Shown: positions 44,256-53,514, numbered from the stretch's first letter. The stretch is DNA of 64,000 nucleotides from Micromonospora profundi (GCF_011927785.1 NZ_JAATJK010000001.1:6822501-6886500); one strand, 5' to 3'. The notes: generated by a model from the letters alone, not told the origin. Translations and numbers: made by a program.

Positions 44256-46093
44256 GAGCGCACCAGACCCCACCCGTCGGAGGTGGGGGAGTTGGACCCC
44301 TCGCCTCCGCCCGTTGGTGGCTCGGCGGCGAGCAGCGCCCGGTACGCGGGCACTGTGGCCAGCAGTTGGGAATGTCGGCCGACAGCGACGATCCGGCCGC
44401 CGTCGAGCAGCGCGACGCGGTCGGCAAGCGAGATCGTCGACGGCCGGTGCACCACAAGCAGCGCGGTGGTGGTGCGCAGGACCTGCCGCAGCGCCGCCTC
44501 GACAAGCGCCTCGGTGTGCACGTCCAGGGCGGACAGTGGGTCGTCGAGCACCAGCAGCGCCGGTCGGCCCAGCACCGCCCTGGCCAGCGCCAGCCGCTGG
44601 CGTTGACCGCCGGACAGCGACAGTCCCTGCTCACCCACGCGGGTGGCCAAACCCCACGGCAGGTCGTACGCGAAGTCGGCCTGGGCGAGCGCGAGGGCGG
44701 CGCGGATCTCGTCGTCGTCGGCGTCCGGGCGGCCCAGTGTGAGGTTCTCCCGCACCGACATCGAGAACAGCGTGGGTTCCTCGAACGCCACGCCGACCAG
44801 TCGACGCAGCGAGGCCAGCCGGAGGTCACGCAGGTCGTGCCCGTCCACTGTGATCCGGCCGCCGGTCACCTCGTGCATCCGGGGCACGAGGGAGAGCAGC
44901 GTGCTCTTGCCGCAGCCGGTGGCGCCCACCAGGGCCAGCGTCTCGCCCGGCTCGATGGTCAGGTCGATCTCGCTCAGCACCGGCGCGGCGGCGTCCGGAT
45001 AGCAGAAGGAGACGCGTTCGAAGCGGAGCCTTCCGCGTACCGCGTCGCGGGGCAACGTGAGCGCCTCGGGCGCGTCCACGATCTGCGGTGGGGTGTCCAG
45101 CACCTCCTGGATCCGGTCGGCGGCGGTCGCCGCCTCCTGACCGTTGGCGATGATCCAGCCCAATGACTGCACCGGCCAGATGAGCATCAGCTGGAGGCTC
45201 GCGAACGCGACAAGCTCGCCGATGGTGAGCACACCCCGCGCGGCGGCGGCCGCCCCGGCCACCAGCACCACGCCGAGCGTCACGTTGGGCACCAGGTCGA
45301 GCAGCGCCGCGGTGTTGGCCAGCAGCCGGCCCTTGCCGATGCCCGTGTCGTGCAGGGTCCGGGCGCCGGCGGTGAAACGGGCGGCAAGTTCGGGCCCCCG
45401 GCCGTACGCCTTCATGGTGCGCAGACCCTGCGCGGTCTCTTCGACGAGCGTCGCCACATCGCCCTGTTGATCCTGCATCCGGCGGGACGCGGTGTGGTAG
45501 TGCCTGCCGAACCGTCGGGCGATCAGCAGCAGTGGCACCGCGCTGGCCGCGACAAGCAGCCCGAGCGCGGCGTGCAGGCGGATCAGCAGCAGCACCACCA
45601 CCACGTAGGTGGCCAGGTTCAGCACCAGGAAGAACACACCGAACGAGAGGAACCGGCGGATCACCGACAGGTCGCTGGTGATCCGGGAGAGCAGTTGGCC
45701 GGACTGCCAGCGGTCGTGGAAGCTCGCCGGCAGCCGTTGCAGGTGGGCGTAGACGTCGGCGCGCAGGGTCGCCTCCATGCCCACCGCCGAGGACGACTGC
45801 ACCCAGCGGCGGACGAAGATGAGCACCGCCTCGGCCACGCCGAGCAGCAGCGCCAGGCCGCCGAGCTGGAGCAGGCCGGCGGGCTCGTGGCGGGCTATCG
45901 GCCCGTCCACCACTCGCTGCACCACGAGGGGTACGGCGATCCCTGCGGCCGTGCCCGCGAGCCCTGCGACAAGCAGCCAGGCGAACTCGGCGGCGTACGG
46001 GCGCAGGTAGCGGCGCAGCCGCCAGAGGTTGTGCACGGGGTGGGTGCCCGAGGCGGCCCGGGCGGCCGGGTCGCCGTCGCTCTCCACAGGCAC
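44252..46093 (-). CDS. ABC exporter half-transporter with degenerate ATP site
   Basis: This 613-residue partner has six helices and an ATPase domain with Walker A GATGCGKST, signature LSGGQRQRLALARA and H-loop VVHRPST, but Walker B reads LLVLDDPLS: the catalytic Glu is Asp. With the partner's LSAGQ this gives one degenerate, slow site, as in known asymmetric exporters. The GTG start at 46093 has TACCGT six bases upstream and no Shine-Dalgarno, so it should be the first gene of a leaderless two-gene operon. Confidence 0.88.
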   Translation of the reverse strand: MPVESDGDPAARAASGTHPVHNLWRLRRYLRPYAAEFAWLLVAGLAGTAAGIAVPLVVQRVVDGPIARHEPAGLLQLGGLALLLGVAEAVLIFVRRWVQSSSAVGMEATLRADVYAHLQRLPASFHDRWQSGQLLSRITSDLSVIRRFLSFGVFFLVLNLATYVVVVLLLIRLHAALGLLVAASAVPLLLIARRFGRHYHTASRRMQDQQGDVATLVEETAQGLRTMKAYGRGPELAARFTAGARTLHDTGIGKGRLLANTAALLDLVPNVTLGVVLVAGAAAAARGVLTIGELVAFASLQLMLIWPVQSLGWIIANGQEAATAADRIQEVLDTPPQIVDAPEALTLPRDAVRGRLRFERVSFCYPDAAAPVLSEIDLTIEPGETLALVGATGCGKSTLLSLVPRMHEVTGGRITVDGHDLRDLRLASLRRLVGVAFEEPTLFSMSVRENLTLGRPDADDDEIRAALALAQADFAYDLPWGLATRVGEQGLSLSGGQRQRLALARAVLGRPALLVLDDPLSALDVHTEALVEAALRQVLRTTTALLVVHRPSTISLADRVALLDGGRIVAVGRHSQLLATVPAYRALLAAEPPTGGGEGSNSPTSDGWGLVRS

Positions 46094-46099
46094 TACCCG

Positions 46100-46105
46100 A
46101 CGGTA
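46100..46105 (-). promoter_or_regulatory. -10 element of leaderless exporter transcript
   Basis: TACCGT (minus strand) ends six bases before GTG 46093. Confidence 0.55.
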
Positions 46106-46130
46106 GCGTCAATATCTGTCGATGTTGCTG

Positions 46131-46640
46131 TCAGTTTGTTGTCAATCGCTGCTCGTGACCGAGCAGCCACCTCTTCACGTCAAGCCCCCAGCGGTAGCCA
46201 CCGAGCGTGCCGTCGGTACGCAGGACCCGGTGACAGGGCACGAAAAGCGCCGCCGCGTTGCGGGCGCAGGCAGCCGCGGCGGCCCGTACCGCCGGTGGTC
46301 GGCCGGCCAGCGCCGCGTACCCGGTGTAGGTGACCGGGGTGCCGGCCGGGACCGAACGCAGCACCTGCCAGGCGTGGGCCATGAACACGCCTGCCGTGTG
46401 CTGCCGCACCGGGACGGCGTCGATGGCGGCGAGGTCACCATCGAGGTAGGACCGGACGGCGGCGGTGACGGGCCCGAGGTCGGTGCGCTGCCGCAGCGGT
46501 GCGCGCAGGGTCGGGTGGATCAGGGGCAGCAGGGCCGCAGGGTCCGGTGTGAAGCCGGCCGCCAGGACGTCGCCGTCCGGGCCGGCGAGGATGCTCAACG
46601 GGCCGGTCGGTGTGCTCAGTACGGTGCTGTCGATGCTCAT
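46131..46640 (-). CDS. ogt: methylated-DNA-protein cysteine methyltransferase
   Basis: This 169-residue suicide enzyme removes methyl groups from O6-methylguanine. The acceptor Cys is in the invariant PCHRV (in LFVPCHRVLRTDG); the DNA-binding helix precedes it (GRPPAVRAAAAACARN) and GGYRWGLDVKRWLL closes the fold. GGAGAG four bases before ATG 46640 sets the start, which overlaps the end of the Ada-AlkA gene, so the two alkylation-repair genes form an operon. Confidence 0.94.
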   Translation of the reverse strand: MSIDSTVLSTPTGPLSILAGPDGDVLAAGFTPDPAALLPLIHPTLRAPLRQRTDLGPVTAAVRSYLDGDLAAIDAVPVRQHTAGVFMAHAWQVLRSVPAGTPVTYTGYAALAGRPPAVRAAAAACARNAAALFVPCHRVLRTDGTLGGYRWGLDVKRWLLGHEQRLTTN

Positions 46641-48139
46641 GCCGCTCTCCAGAGTCTGATCGTGGCGTAGGACCGCCAGGGCCGCCAGCGTTCGGCGTGG
46701 GCGGCAAGGGTGGTGTCGGGCAGGCCGAGCGCGGCGGCGCCCCGCCGGACCGCGAGATCCGTGTCGAGCAGGACGTCCGGGTCGCCGAGGGCGCGCATGG
46801 CCAGGTAGTTCGCTGTCCACGGGCCGATGCCGGGAAGCGCGAGCAACTGCCGGACCGTCTCCTCCCGGTCGCCCCCGGGCGCGAGGTCCACCGTCCCGTC
46901 GACAACCGCCCGAGCCAGCCCACGGATCGTCTCCCGCCGCCGAACAGGCATCCCAAATGCCGATTCCGGCAGCTCCAGAATCTCCTCAGCCCCAAGAAAC
47001 CCCCCACCGGGCTCCCCACCGGCCTCCCCGCCGCGGTGATCATGAGGTTGGCGGGGGGTTCGATCTCCATCCGGCCCGTCAACCTCATGATCACCGGGCC
47101 GAGGGAGAGGGCGGGCGGCTAGGAGTAGGCGAGTCACTGTGGTGCGGGCGCTGGTGACCGAGACCTGTTGGCCGACGATGGCGCGTACGGCCATCTCGAA
47201 GCCGTCTACCGACCGGGGGAGCCGGATGCCTGGCTCCGCCGCCACCACCGGGGCCAGCGCCGGGTCCGCCGCCAGTGCGGCGTCCACTGCTGTCGGGTCC
47301 GCGTCCAGGTCGAGCAGCCGGCGGCAGCGGGCGACCGCCGGCGCCAGGTCACGCATGTCGGTCAGGCGCAGTGTCGCCGCCACGTACCCGTCCGCCGGGG
47401 TCAGCGCCACCTGGCCGGAGCCGTGCGGCAACCGCAAACCCCTGTGGTACGTCCCGTCGCGCACCTCGTCGACCCCAGGCAGCGCCCGTACCGCCAGGAA
47501 GTCCAGGAGTGCCCGGGCGTGCAACGGCGGTCGGTACGCCAGCCGGAGTGTGATCGTTCCCGCCCCGGTCGCCAGCTCGGGCCGGCCCCGGGCCGTGCGC
47601 AGGCCCGAGGGTGCGCTCGCGTACACCTCTCGGATCGTGTCGTTGAACTGCCGCACGCTGCCGAAGCCCGCGGCGAACGCGACCTCGGTCATTCCCAGGT
47701 CGGTCGTCTCGATCAGGATCCGGGCGGTCTGCGCCCGCTGCGCCCGGGCCAGCGCGAGCGGCCCGGCGCCCATCTCGGCGCGCAGCATCCGGTGCAGGTG
47801 CCGCTCGGTGTAGCCGAGACGGACGGCCAAGCCCGGTACGCCGTCGCGATCCACGACCCCGTCGGCGATCAGCCGCATCGCCCTACCGACCACGTCGGCG
47901 CGGACGTCCCACTCGGGGGAGCCGGGCGCGGCGTCGGGTCGGCAGCGGCGGCAGGCGCGCAGCCCGGCACCCTGCGCCGCCGCTGCGGACGGGAAGAAAC
48001 GGACGTTCTGTCGCTTGGGTGTGGTCGCCGGACAGGACGGCCGGCAGTAGATGCCGGTGGACGTCACGCCGGTATAGAACCAGCCGTCGAACCGCTGGTC
48101 ACGGCTGTCCACGGCCCGGTAGCACCGCTCGAAGTCCAT
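46637..48139 (-). CDS. Ada-type regulator fused to AlkA 3-methyladenine DNA glycosylase
   Basis: This 500-residue fusion has an Ada zinc domain (YCRPSCPA and ACRRCRPD supply four Cys; the first is the methyl acceptor), an AraC-type helix-turn-helix (GVPGLAVRLGYTERHLHRML and the second repeat to about 185) and an AlkA domain with LPGIGPWTANYLAMRALGD and the active Asp in LLDTDLAVRR. It should sense methyl phosphotriesters, induce the operon and excise alkylated bases. An inverted repeat (47034-47096) adds a polar insert at residues 348-369 and the flanking loop (PLPRPGDHEVDG onward). The start at ATG 48139 is supported by MDFERCYRAVDSRD, the usual N-terminus. Confidence 0.9.
   Translation of the reverse strand: MDFERCYRAVDSRDQRFDGWFYTGVTSTGIYCRPSCPATTPKRQNVRFFPSAAAAQGAGLRACRRCRPDAAPGSPEWDVRADVVGRAMRLIADGVVDRDGVPGLAVRLGYTERHLHRMLRAEMGAGPLALARAQRAQTARILIETTDLGMTEVAFAAGFGSVRQFNDTIREVYASAPSGLRTARGRPELATGAGTITLRLAYRPPLHARALLDFLAVRALPGVDEVRDGTYHRGLRLPHGSGQVALTPADGYVAATLRLTDMRDLAPAVARCRRLLDLDADPTAVDAALAADPALAPVVAAEPGIRLPRSVDGFEMAVRAIVGQQVSVTSARTTVTRLLLAARPLPRPGDHEVDGPDGDRTPRQPHDHRGGEAGGEPGGGFLGAEEILELPESAFGMPVRRRETIRGLARAVVDGTVDLAPGGDREETVRQLLALPGIGPWTANYLAMRALGDPDVLLDTDLAVRRGAAALGLPDTTLAAHAERWRPWRSYATIRLWRAA
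47034..47096. repeat. palindromic repeat inserted in frame in the ada-alkA gene
   Basis: Perfect 17-bp arms (47034-47050 CGGTGATCATGAGGTTG and 47080-47096) extend to 22 bp with one G-U pair and enclose about 20 bases. It falls inside the AlkA coding region, keeps the frame and encodes a Gly/Asp/His/Pro/Arg-rich loop. The GATCATG core and GTTG arm resemble the intergenic palindrome at 19252-19328. Confidence 0.8.
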
Positions 48140-48234
48140 CTCCACGCCACCGATGATGCCCCTCCCGGGTGGGCATCGGCTGGCGGGAATCGGACCTGGC
48201 TGTGGACCCGGGAGCAGCGCCGTCGACGAAGCGG

Positions 48235-48278
48235 TCCGGCCGGTCAGGCCCGAGCGGTACTCGGACTGACCGGCCGGA
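48235..48278 (-). terminator. terminator of sigma factor operon
   Basis: A perfect 13-bp stem (48235-48247 TCCGGCCGGTCAG with 48266-48278) lies just beyond the stop of the gene at 48285 and upstream of ada-alkA. Confidence 0.8.
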
Positions 48279-48284
48279 AGCAGC

Positions 48285-48773
48285 TCAGCGGGCTGGCTGC
48301 CCGGGCGCGTTCGCACTGGCGGTCGGAACTCCCTGCGGCGGAGGTCCCGCCGGGCGGCCCGGCGCGCCGGGCGGGCTGTCGGGCGGTCCCGCCGGGCTGT
48401 CGGGCGGTGGTGGGGCCGGCGCGTCGGTCGGTCGACCCGAACTGGGTACGCCGGGCGCGGCGGGAACGTCAGTTGGTTTCGCGGTTGGATGAGCCGGCAC
48501 GCCGGGCGGCCCGGGCGCGGTGGGCGGCTCGGCAGCCGGGCCGACCGGGCTGGGCGCGGCGGGTCGGGGCTGCTCCGAGCCGGTAGCGGCGAGGGCGATG
48601 GGTGCCGCGATCAGGATGGCGGCCACGGTGCCCACCGCCCCCATCGTCACAGTGGCGCGACGCTGCCTGCGTACCCGCCGTTCCGCTCGGCTCAACTGGT
48701 CATGCACGATCGGTGCCTCCTCGGCCAGGTCGGTGAGGGTGGAGCGGATGAGGTGCTCGAAGGGATCGGTCAT
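48285..48773 (-). CDS. membrane protein, probable anti-sigma partner
   Basis: This 162-residue protein has a cytoplasmic N-terminus (MTDPFEHLIRSTLTDLAEEA), one membrane helix (VGTVAAILIAAPIALAATG, about 50-70) and an external Pro/Ala/Gly/Ser-rich tail of about 90 residues. It overlaps the sigma factor gene by four bases (ATGA), the classic layout of a sigma/anti-sigma pair, but it has no zinc-binding HxxxCxxC motif, so the anti-sigma role is inferred from position and topology only. Confidence 0.7.
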   Translation of the reverse strand: MTDPFEHLIRSTLTDLAEEAPIVHDQLSRAERRVRRQRRATVTMGAVGTVAAILIAAPIALAATGSEQPRPAAPSPVGPAAEPPTAPGPPGVPAHPTAKPTDVPAAPGVPSSGRPTDAPAPPPPDSPAGPPDSPPGAPGRPAGPPPQGVPTASANAPGQPAR

Positions 48774-49279
48774 CGCCGTACCTCCAGCAGTTCGATCTCC
48801 GGCAGCAACTCCCGCAGCCGGGTGACCGCCCGGTGGGTACGGCTGCGCACGGTGCCCACCGAGCAGCCGAGCAGTTCGGCGACCCGGGCCTCGGGCAGGT
48901 CCTCGTAGTAGCGCAGCACCACCACCGCCCGTTGGGCCGGCGGTAGGTGCCGCAGCGCGGCGCGCATCGCCAACCGCACGTCCGACCCACCGCTCGGGTC
49001 GGCGCCGACCGGCTCGTCCGCCGGGTTGAGCGGCGTCTCCCGCCACCGACGCAGACGTCGCCACCAGCTGATCTGCTGGCGGTACATCACCACGCGCAGG
49101 TACCCCTCGGGGTCGGTGTGGCGGATGGTTCCCCATCTCGGGATGGCTCGCGCGAGCGCCGACTGCAGGAGGTCCTCGGCTGCGGTTCGGTCCCCGGTCA
49201 ACAGGTACGCGACCCGCATCAGCGCCGGAGTCCGGCTGCTGACGAACTCGGCCAGCCGGAGTCGTTCGTCCTCGTCCAC
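48770..49279 (-). CDS. ECF RNA polymerase sigma factor, SigE family
   Basis: This 169-residue sigma factor has region 2 (LMRVAYLLTGDRTAAEDLLQSALARA to the -10-binding RVVMYRQQISWWRR) and region 4 (LPPAQRAVVVLRYYEDLPEARVAELLGCSVGTVRSR). It belongs to the actinobacterial SigE-like ECF group. GTG 49279 is preferred over GTG 49285, which lies inside the Shine-Dalgarno AGGGGG (49290-49285). It may direct transcription of its own operon; no matching promoter was identified. Confidence 0.9.
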   Translation of the reverse strand: MDEDERLRLAEFVSSRTPALMRVAYLLTGDRTAAEDLLQSALARAIPRWGTIRHTDPEGYLRVVMYRQQISWWRRLRRWRETPLNPADEPVGADPSGGSDVRLAMRAALRHLPPAQRAVVVLRYYEDLPEARVAELLGCSVGTVRSRTHRAVTRLRELLPEIELLEVRR

Positions 49280-49414
49280 AACCACCCCCTTTCGTTGTCA
49301 CCTCTACAGACGCCCCAGCTCTTCGCCGCTATCCACGTTCGACGGAGTCGTCCGTCCGAAAGTGTCGGTCGTGGCGGGTAACGTCCGGCCACCAACTCAA
49401 GAAGGGGTACGGCG

Positions 49415-49921
49415 ATGGCGAGCGTGGCGGATCGGGCGGCGGCGTCGACACCTGGCGCTTTCCCGCCGCTGCCCCGGGCCGTCGTGCAGTCCTTCTACCG
49501 CCGGATGCGGGCCGTCGCGCCGGCCGCCGTCGGCGCCATCGAGCGGGACCGGGCCGCCGACCCCGAGCAGGCGTTCGCCGACACTGCTTGCGGCCGGCTG
49601 GTGCGGTCGCTCGACGACGCGGGCCTACGCGCACTCGGCATGTGGACGCACCACTGGTGCATGCGGTTCTACGACGACGACACCCGGCCCGGCCGGCGGC
49701 TGGTCCGCGAGATCGCCGCCCGACCCGGGCTGGGCTGGACGGCCGACGAGGTGCGCTGGATGCTGCGCGAGTCGGTGTGGGCCGGGCCGGCAGCCCCCGA
49801 GCGGTTCACGCTGCCCCGCGCCGCCGCCGCGCACCTGCCCCCGACCGACCGGCCGCTCGACGAGTTGCCGCCGGGGCACTGGCCCGAGGGTGTGGTGCCC
49901 CGCCAGCGGCGGCCGAGCTGA
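49415..49921 (+). CDS. conserved-looking protein of unknown function
   Basis: I do not recognise this 168-residue protein. It is soluble, without signal or membrane helix, and has a helical N-terminal half (VVQSFYRRMRAVAPAAVG), a His/Trp/Cys-rich centre (MWTHHWCMRFYDDD) and a Pro-rich end. GAAGGGG about seven bases before ATG 49415 supports translation. It lies divergently from the sigma factor gene and upstream of peptidase E. The HHWC patch could bind metal, but that is only a guess. Confidence 0.6.
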   Translation: MASVADRAAASTPGAFPPLPRAVVQSFYRRMRAVAPAAVGAIERDRAADPEQAFADTACGRLVRSLDDAGLRALGMWTHHWCMRFYDDDTRPGRRLVREIAARPGLGWTADEVRWMLRESVWAGPAAPERFTLPRAAAAHLPPTDRPLDELPPGHWPEGVVPRQRRPS

Positions 49922-50061
49922 CGCCGCACCAGCTCATCGCGCGCCCGCGTGCCGGGATCGGCCGCTGTGCGGGTGCGCCCCGGCCGCTGTGTGGGTGCGC
50001 GCCCGGCCCGTCGCGGGCTGGGGCAGGATGGACACGGCACCGCATCAACGGAAGGACGCCC

Positions 50062-50796
50062 ATGCCCGCCAGCGCACCGACAATCCTCGCCACGAGCATG
50101 GGTTTCAGCCGGGGAGACCGCGGTCCGATGGATCTGCGTCCCGGCCCGGTCTTCGAGTTGGCCGCCGAGCTGGCCGAGGCCGGCCCGCAGCCACGGATCT
50201 GCTACCTCGGGCAGGCCGTCGGTGACCAGCCCACATCGCTGGCCGCCATCTACGGCGCGTTCGCCGACACCCGGTTCCGGCCGTCGCACCTCGCGCTGTT
50301 CCCGATGCCGAACGTCGACGACGTCCGCGCCCACCTGCTCGCCCAGGACGTGATCTGGGTCGGTGGTGGCAGTGTCGCCAACCTGGTGGCGGTGTGGCGG
50401 GTGCACGGCCTCGGCGAGATCCTGCACGAGTGCTGGCAGGCCGGCGTGGTGCTGGGCGGCGTGTCCGCCGGCTCGATCTGCTGGCATGTGGGCGGCGCCA
50501 CCGACAGCTTCGGGCTGCGGCTGCGCGGCTTCACCGACGGGCTGGGCTGGCTCCCGTACGGCAACGGGGTGCACTACGACAGCGAGGCCCAGCGGCGACC
50601 GTTGATGCACGAGCTGGTCGGCAACGGGACGCTGCCGACCAGCCACTGCACGGATGACGGCGTCGGCCTGGTCTACCGGGGGACCGAGCTGGTTGAGGCG
50701 GTCGCCGAGCGCGAGGGCGTCTCCGCGTACGAGGTGAGCCGCTCGACGGACGGCAGCGTTCAGGAGACGGTCATCGCCCCACGCCTGATCGGCTGA
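50062..50796 (+). CDS. peptidase E-like serine peptidase (family S51)
   Basis: This 244-residue protein matches S51 peptidases (PepE, cyanophycinase group), which hydrolyse Asp-X dipeptides or cyanophycin products. The nucleophile elbow is GVSAGSICW, the preceding strand has IWVGGGSVANLV and the catalytic His lies in the following region (GNGVHYDSE or TSHCTDD). ATG 50062 has GGAAGGAC upstream. The open frame continues further upstream but does not have family features. Confidence 0.88.
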   Translation: MPASAPTILATSMGFSRGDRGPMDLRPGPVFELAAELAEAGPQPRICYLGQAVGDQPTSLAAIYGAFADTRFRPSHLALFPMPNVDDVRAHLLAQDVIWVGGGSVANLVAVWRVHGLGEILHECWQAGVVLGGVSAGSICWHVGGATDSFGLRLRGFTDGLGWLPYGNGVHYDSEAQRRPLMHELVGNGTLPTSHCTDDGVGLVYRGTELVEAVAEREGVSAYEVSRSTDGSVQETVIAPRLIG

Positions 50797-50888
50797 CAGC
50801 CCGTCGATCATGATCGTTGGGCCGTCCTAACGGCCGAATCGGAGCCGGCTGGACCCGCCCGGTCGGCACCGGCGTAAGCTGGCTCGTC

Positions 50889-51974
<1,086 letters not shown>

Positions 51975-52002
51975 TTTCGGTCCAACGTCTGCTGCCTGAA
52001 CC

Positions 52003-52030
52003 GACCGCATGACGCTAGGCGTCATCGGTC
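52003..52030. terminator. hairpin after ychF
   Basis: GACCG-C-ATGACGC (52003-52015) pairs with GCGTCAT-CGGTC (52019-52030) with one bulged C and a TAG loop. It lies about 28 bases after ychF and overlaps the end of the SUKH-like remnant on the other strand. Confidence 0.65.
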
Positions 52031-52180
52031 CGGGGCGCTCGTCCTCTTATCCGTGTCGTAATCGTATTCATCGACAAGCTGTCGAATGAAGGTTGCGAAG
52101 TCGGAAGCGAGAACAGTGATCCGGTAGTCCCACCTCTGGTCCACATGCACGATGACTCGTCCCGCCTGCCATCGACCCGA
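52022..52180 (-). pseudogene. C-terminal remnant of a SMI1/KNR4 (SUKH)-like protein
   Basis: The minus strand encodes a tail that reads [19 protein letters not shown] then [16 protein letters not shown] before its stop. That strand-strand-helix ending, with S/D-F-x-x-F-x-x-x-L, is typical of the C-terminus of SUKH proteins, which are often immunity proteins to toxins. The upstream part of the open frame (to about 52318) is Arg/Cys-rich and unlike the family, and no start of a complete domain is present. So this looks like a truncated or decayed gene. The identification rests on a short segment. Confidence 0.5.
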
Positions 52181-52383
52181 GCAGGCTGCCGCCCGACCCG
52201 CCAGCGTCCGAACCTGTGTAAAGATCCGTTCGACGTGACGGGCCGGGCGGCGGCACTCCCCAGGAGGGCGGGCCGACGGCAGACAGTGATGGCAGGTTGC
52301 CGATTGCGTGGTGCCCACGGCGACCTCAATTGCCTTCGCGTTGCGTCGCTCGATCCCCTGTCGCGCCCCCTCGGGGCATCCAA

Positions 52384-53439
52384 TCAGGACTGGTGTGCTC
52401 GACGACGCCGGGAGAGGAAGAACATGAGCCCACCCAGGGCGACCATGACGCTTCCCATGCCCGTTATGGCCGGGACCAGGCTACTACCGGTTACTGGCAG
52501 GATTCCGGAGTTGTTGCCGGGACTGCCTGGGGCGCCGGGACTGCCTGGGGCGCCGGGAGCGCCTGGGGCGCCGGGAGCGCCGGGAGCGCCGGGACTGCCT
52601 GGGGCGCCGGGACTGCCTGGGGCGCCGGGACTTCCTGGCGCACCGGGACTACCGGGTGGGCCAGTCGGGCCGGGTGGGCCAGTCGGGCCGGGCGGGCCAG
52701 TCGGGCCGGCGCACAAGGGCGCGGTGATGACGTTGGTGTCGAGGGTGACGGCGGCGGTTCGAGCCAGCGCGCGGCCTTGGAGAGTCGCGCCCGTGGCCAT
52801 CGTGATCGACGCCTGAGCCATGATGGTGCCGACGAAGGTGGTTTCTGTGCCGATCGTCGCCGAGCTGCCGATCTTCCAGAACACGTTGCAGGGCGAAGCG
52901 CCATTGATGAGGACGACACTGCTGTTTGACGCCGTTGTCAGCGCGGAGTCGACCTGGAAGATGAACACGGCCTGGGGGTCGCCTTGGGCGTTGAGCGTCA
53001 ACGGCCCGGTCAGCTGCGCTGCCCCGATCCGGTAGACCCCGGGGTTGAGGGTGTTGCCGCCGAGTTCTGCCGGAAGGTTGGTGAACGGCGTCCGGCCGGC
53101 GGCGTCATTGAAGGCCGTCGTCAGGTCGCTCTGAGCTTGTAGAGCCACCGCGTCGCCGAGGTGGATCTCGCCGCCGATGGTTGCCGTCTCGAAGCCCGAC
53201 GCAGTGTTTCCCGGGTATCGCCCGAGGTTCTGGGCCAAGAAGCTTGGGCCGGTGTTGGTGGGCTCGGCCCCGGCGAGTACGGAGAAGTTGCCGGCCGTTC
53301 CCAGGCCTACCTGTGCTTCCTGGGCGTTGGCGGCGGTCCCGTTGAGGAGCAGCAAGGTGGCGGCCACGGCGGCAGCCGCGGAAGCCGCGAGCGTCGGCAG
53401 GGCTGCCCGCCGAAGACGATGAATGGGTTTAACTTTCAC
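52384..53439 (-). CDS. sortase-anchored ice-binding-like (DUF3494) protein with collagen-like stalk
   Basis: This 351-residue surface protein has a signal peptide (cut near ANA-QEA, residue 39), a DUF3494 ice-binding-like beta-solenoid domain (about 42-240, with GNFSVLAG at its start and [19 protein letters not shown] and [16 protein letters not shown] near its end), 21 uninterrupted Gly-X-Y triplets (245-307) and a sortase signal LPVTG (314-318) followed by a helix and RRRR. The layout suggests a ligand-binding head held off the cell wall by a rod. Ice binding itself is not proven; many DUF3494 proteins are adhesins or uncharacterised. GGGAGGG before GTG 53439 sets the start. Confidence 0.88.
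   Translation of the reverse strand: MKVKPIHRLRRAALPTLAASAAAAVAATLLLLNGTAANAQEAQVGLGTAGNFSVLAGAEPTNTGPSFLAQNLGRYPGNTASGFETATIGGEIHLGDAVALQAQSDLTTAFNDAAGRTPFTNLPAELGGNTLNPGVYRIGAAQLTGPLTLNAQGDPQAVFIFQVDSALTTASNSSVVLINGASPCNVFWKIGSSATIGTETTFVGTIMAQASITMATGATLQGRALARTAAVTLDTNVITAPLCAGPTGPPGPTGPPGPTGPPGSPGAPGSPGAPGSPGAPGSPGAPGAPGAPGAPGAPGSPGAPGSPGNNSGILPVTGSSLVPAITGMGSVMVALGGLMFFLSRRRRAHQS
52519..52707 (-). repeat. in-gene tandem repeat coding for collagen-like triplets
   Basis: A 189-base block of 9- and 18-base units codes for [12 protein letters not shown] and GAP triplets. The near-identical DNA units (GCCTGGGGCGCCGG type on the plus strand) mean that its length probably varies among strains by slippage. 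Confidence 0.85.
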
Positions 53440-53500
53440 AGAACACCCTCCCGTGGGGACTGCTCGCAGGAGACGTCTCGGGCGTCGCTTCCTGCTCAAA

Positions 53501-53514
53501 ACGGTATATACCGT
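53501..53514. promoter_or_regulatory. perfect 14-base palindrome upstream of ice-binding-like gene
   Basis: ACGGTATATACCGT is a perfect palindrome in an A/T-rich patch 62 bases before GTG 53439. It overlaps the expected promoter zone and looks like the site of a dimeric repressor; no such regulator is adjacent. Confidence 0.55.

Noticed and set aside
47050..47080. tRNA T-arm-like GGGGGTTCGATCTCC
   Set aside because: It lies in the loop of a palindromic repeat inside a coding gene, and no acceptor or anticodon arms surround it.
50797..50888. GATCATGATC and GGCCGT/ACGGCC after the peptidase E gene as a third palindromic repeat
   Set aside because: Only a short half-site is shared with the large palindromes; the small hairpin is a plausible weak terminator and is too short to assign to the family.
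52519..52707. Regular short repeats resembling a CRISPR array
   Set aside because: The period is 9 or 18 bases without spacers, and they encode Gly-X-Y triplets in frame.
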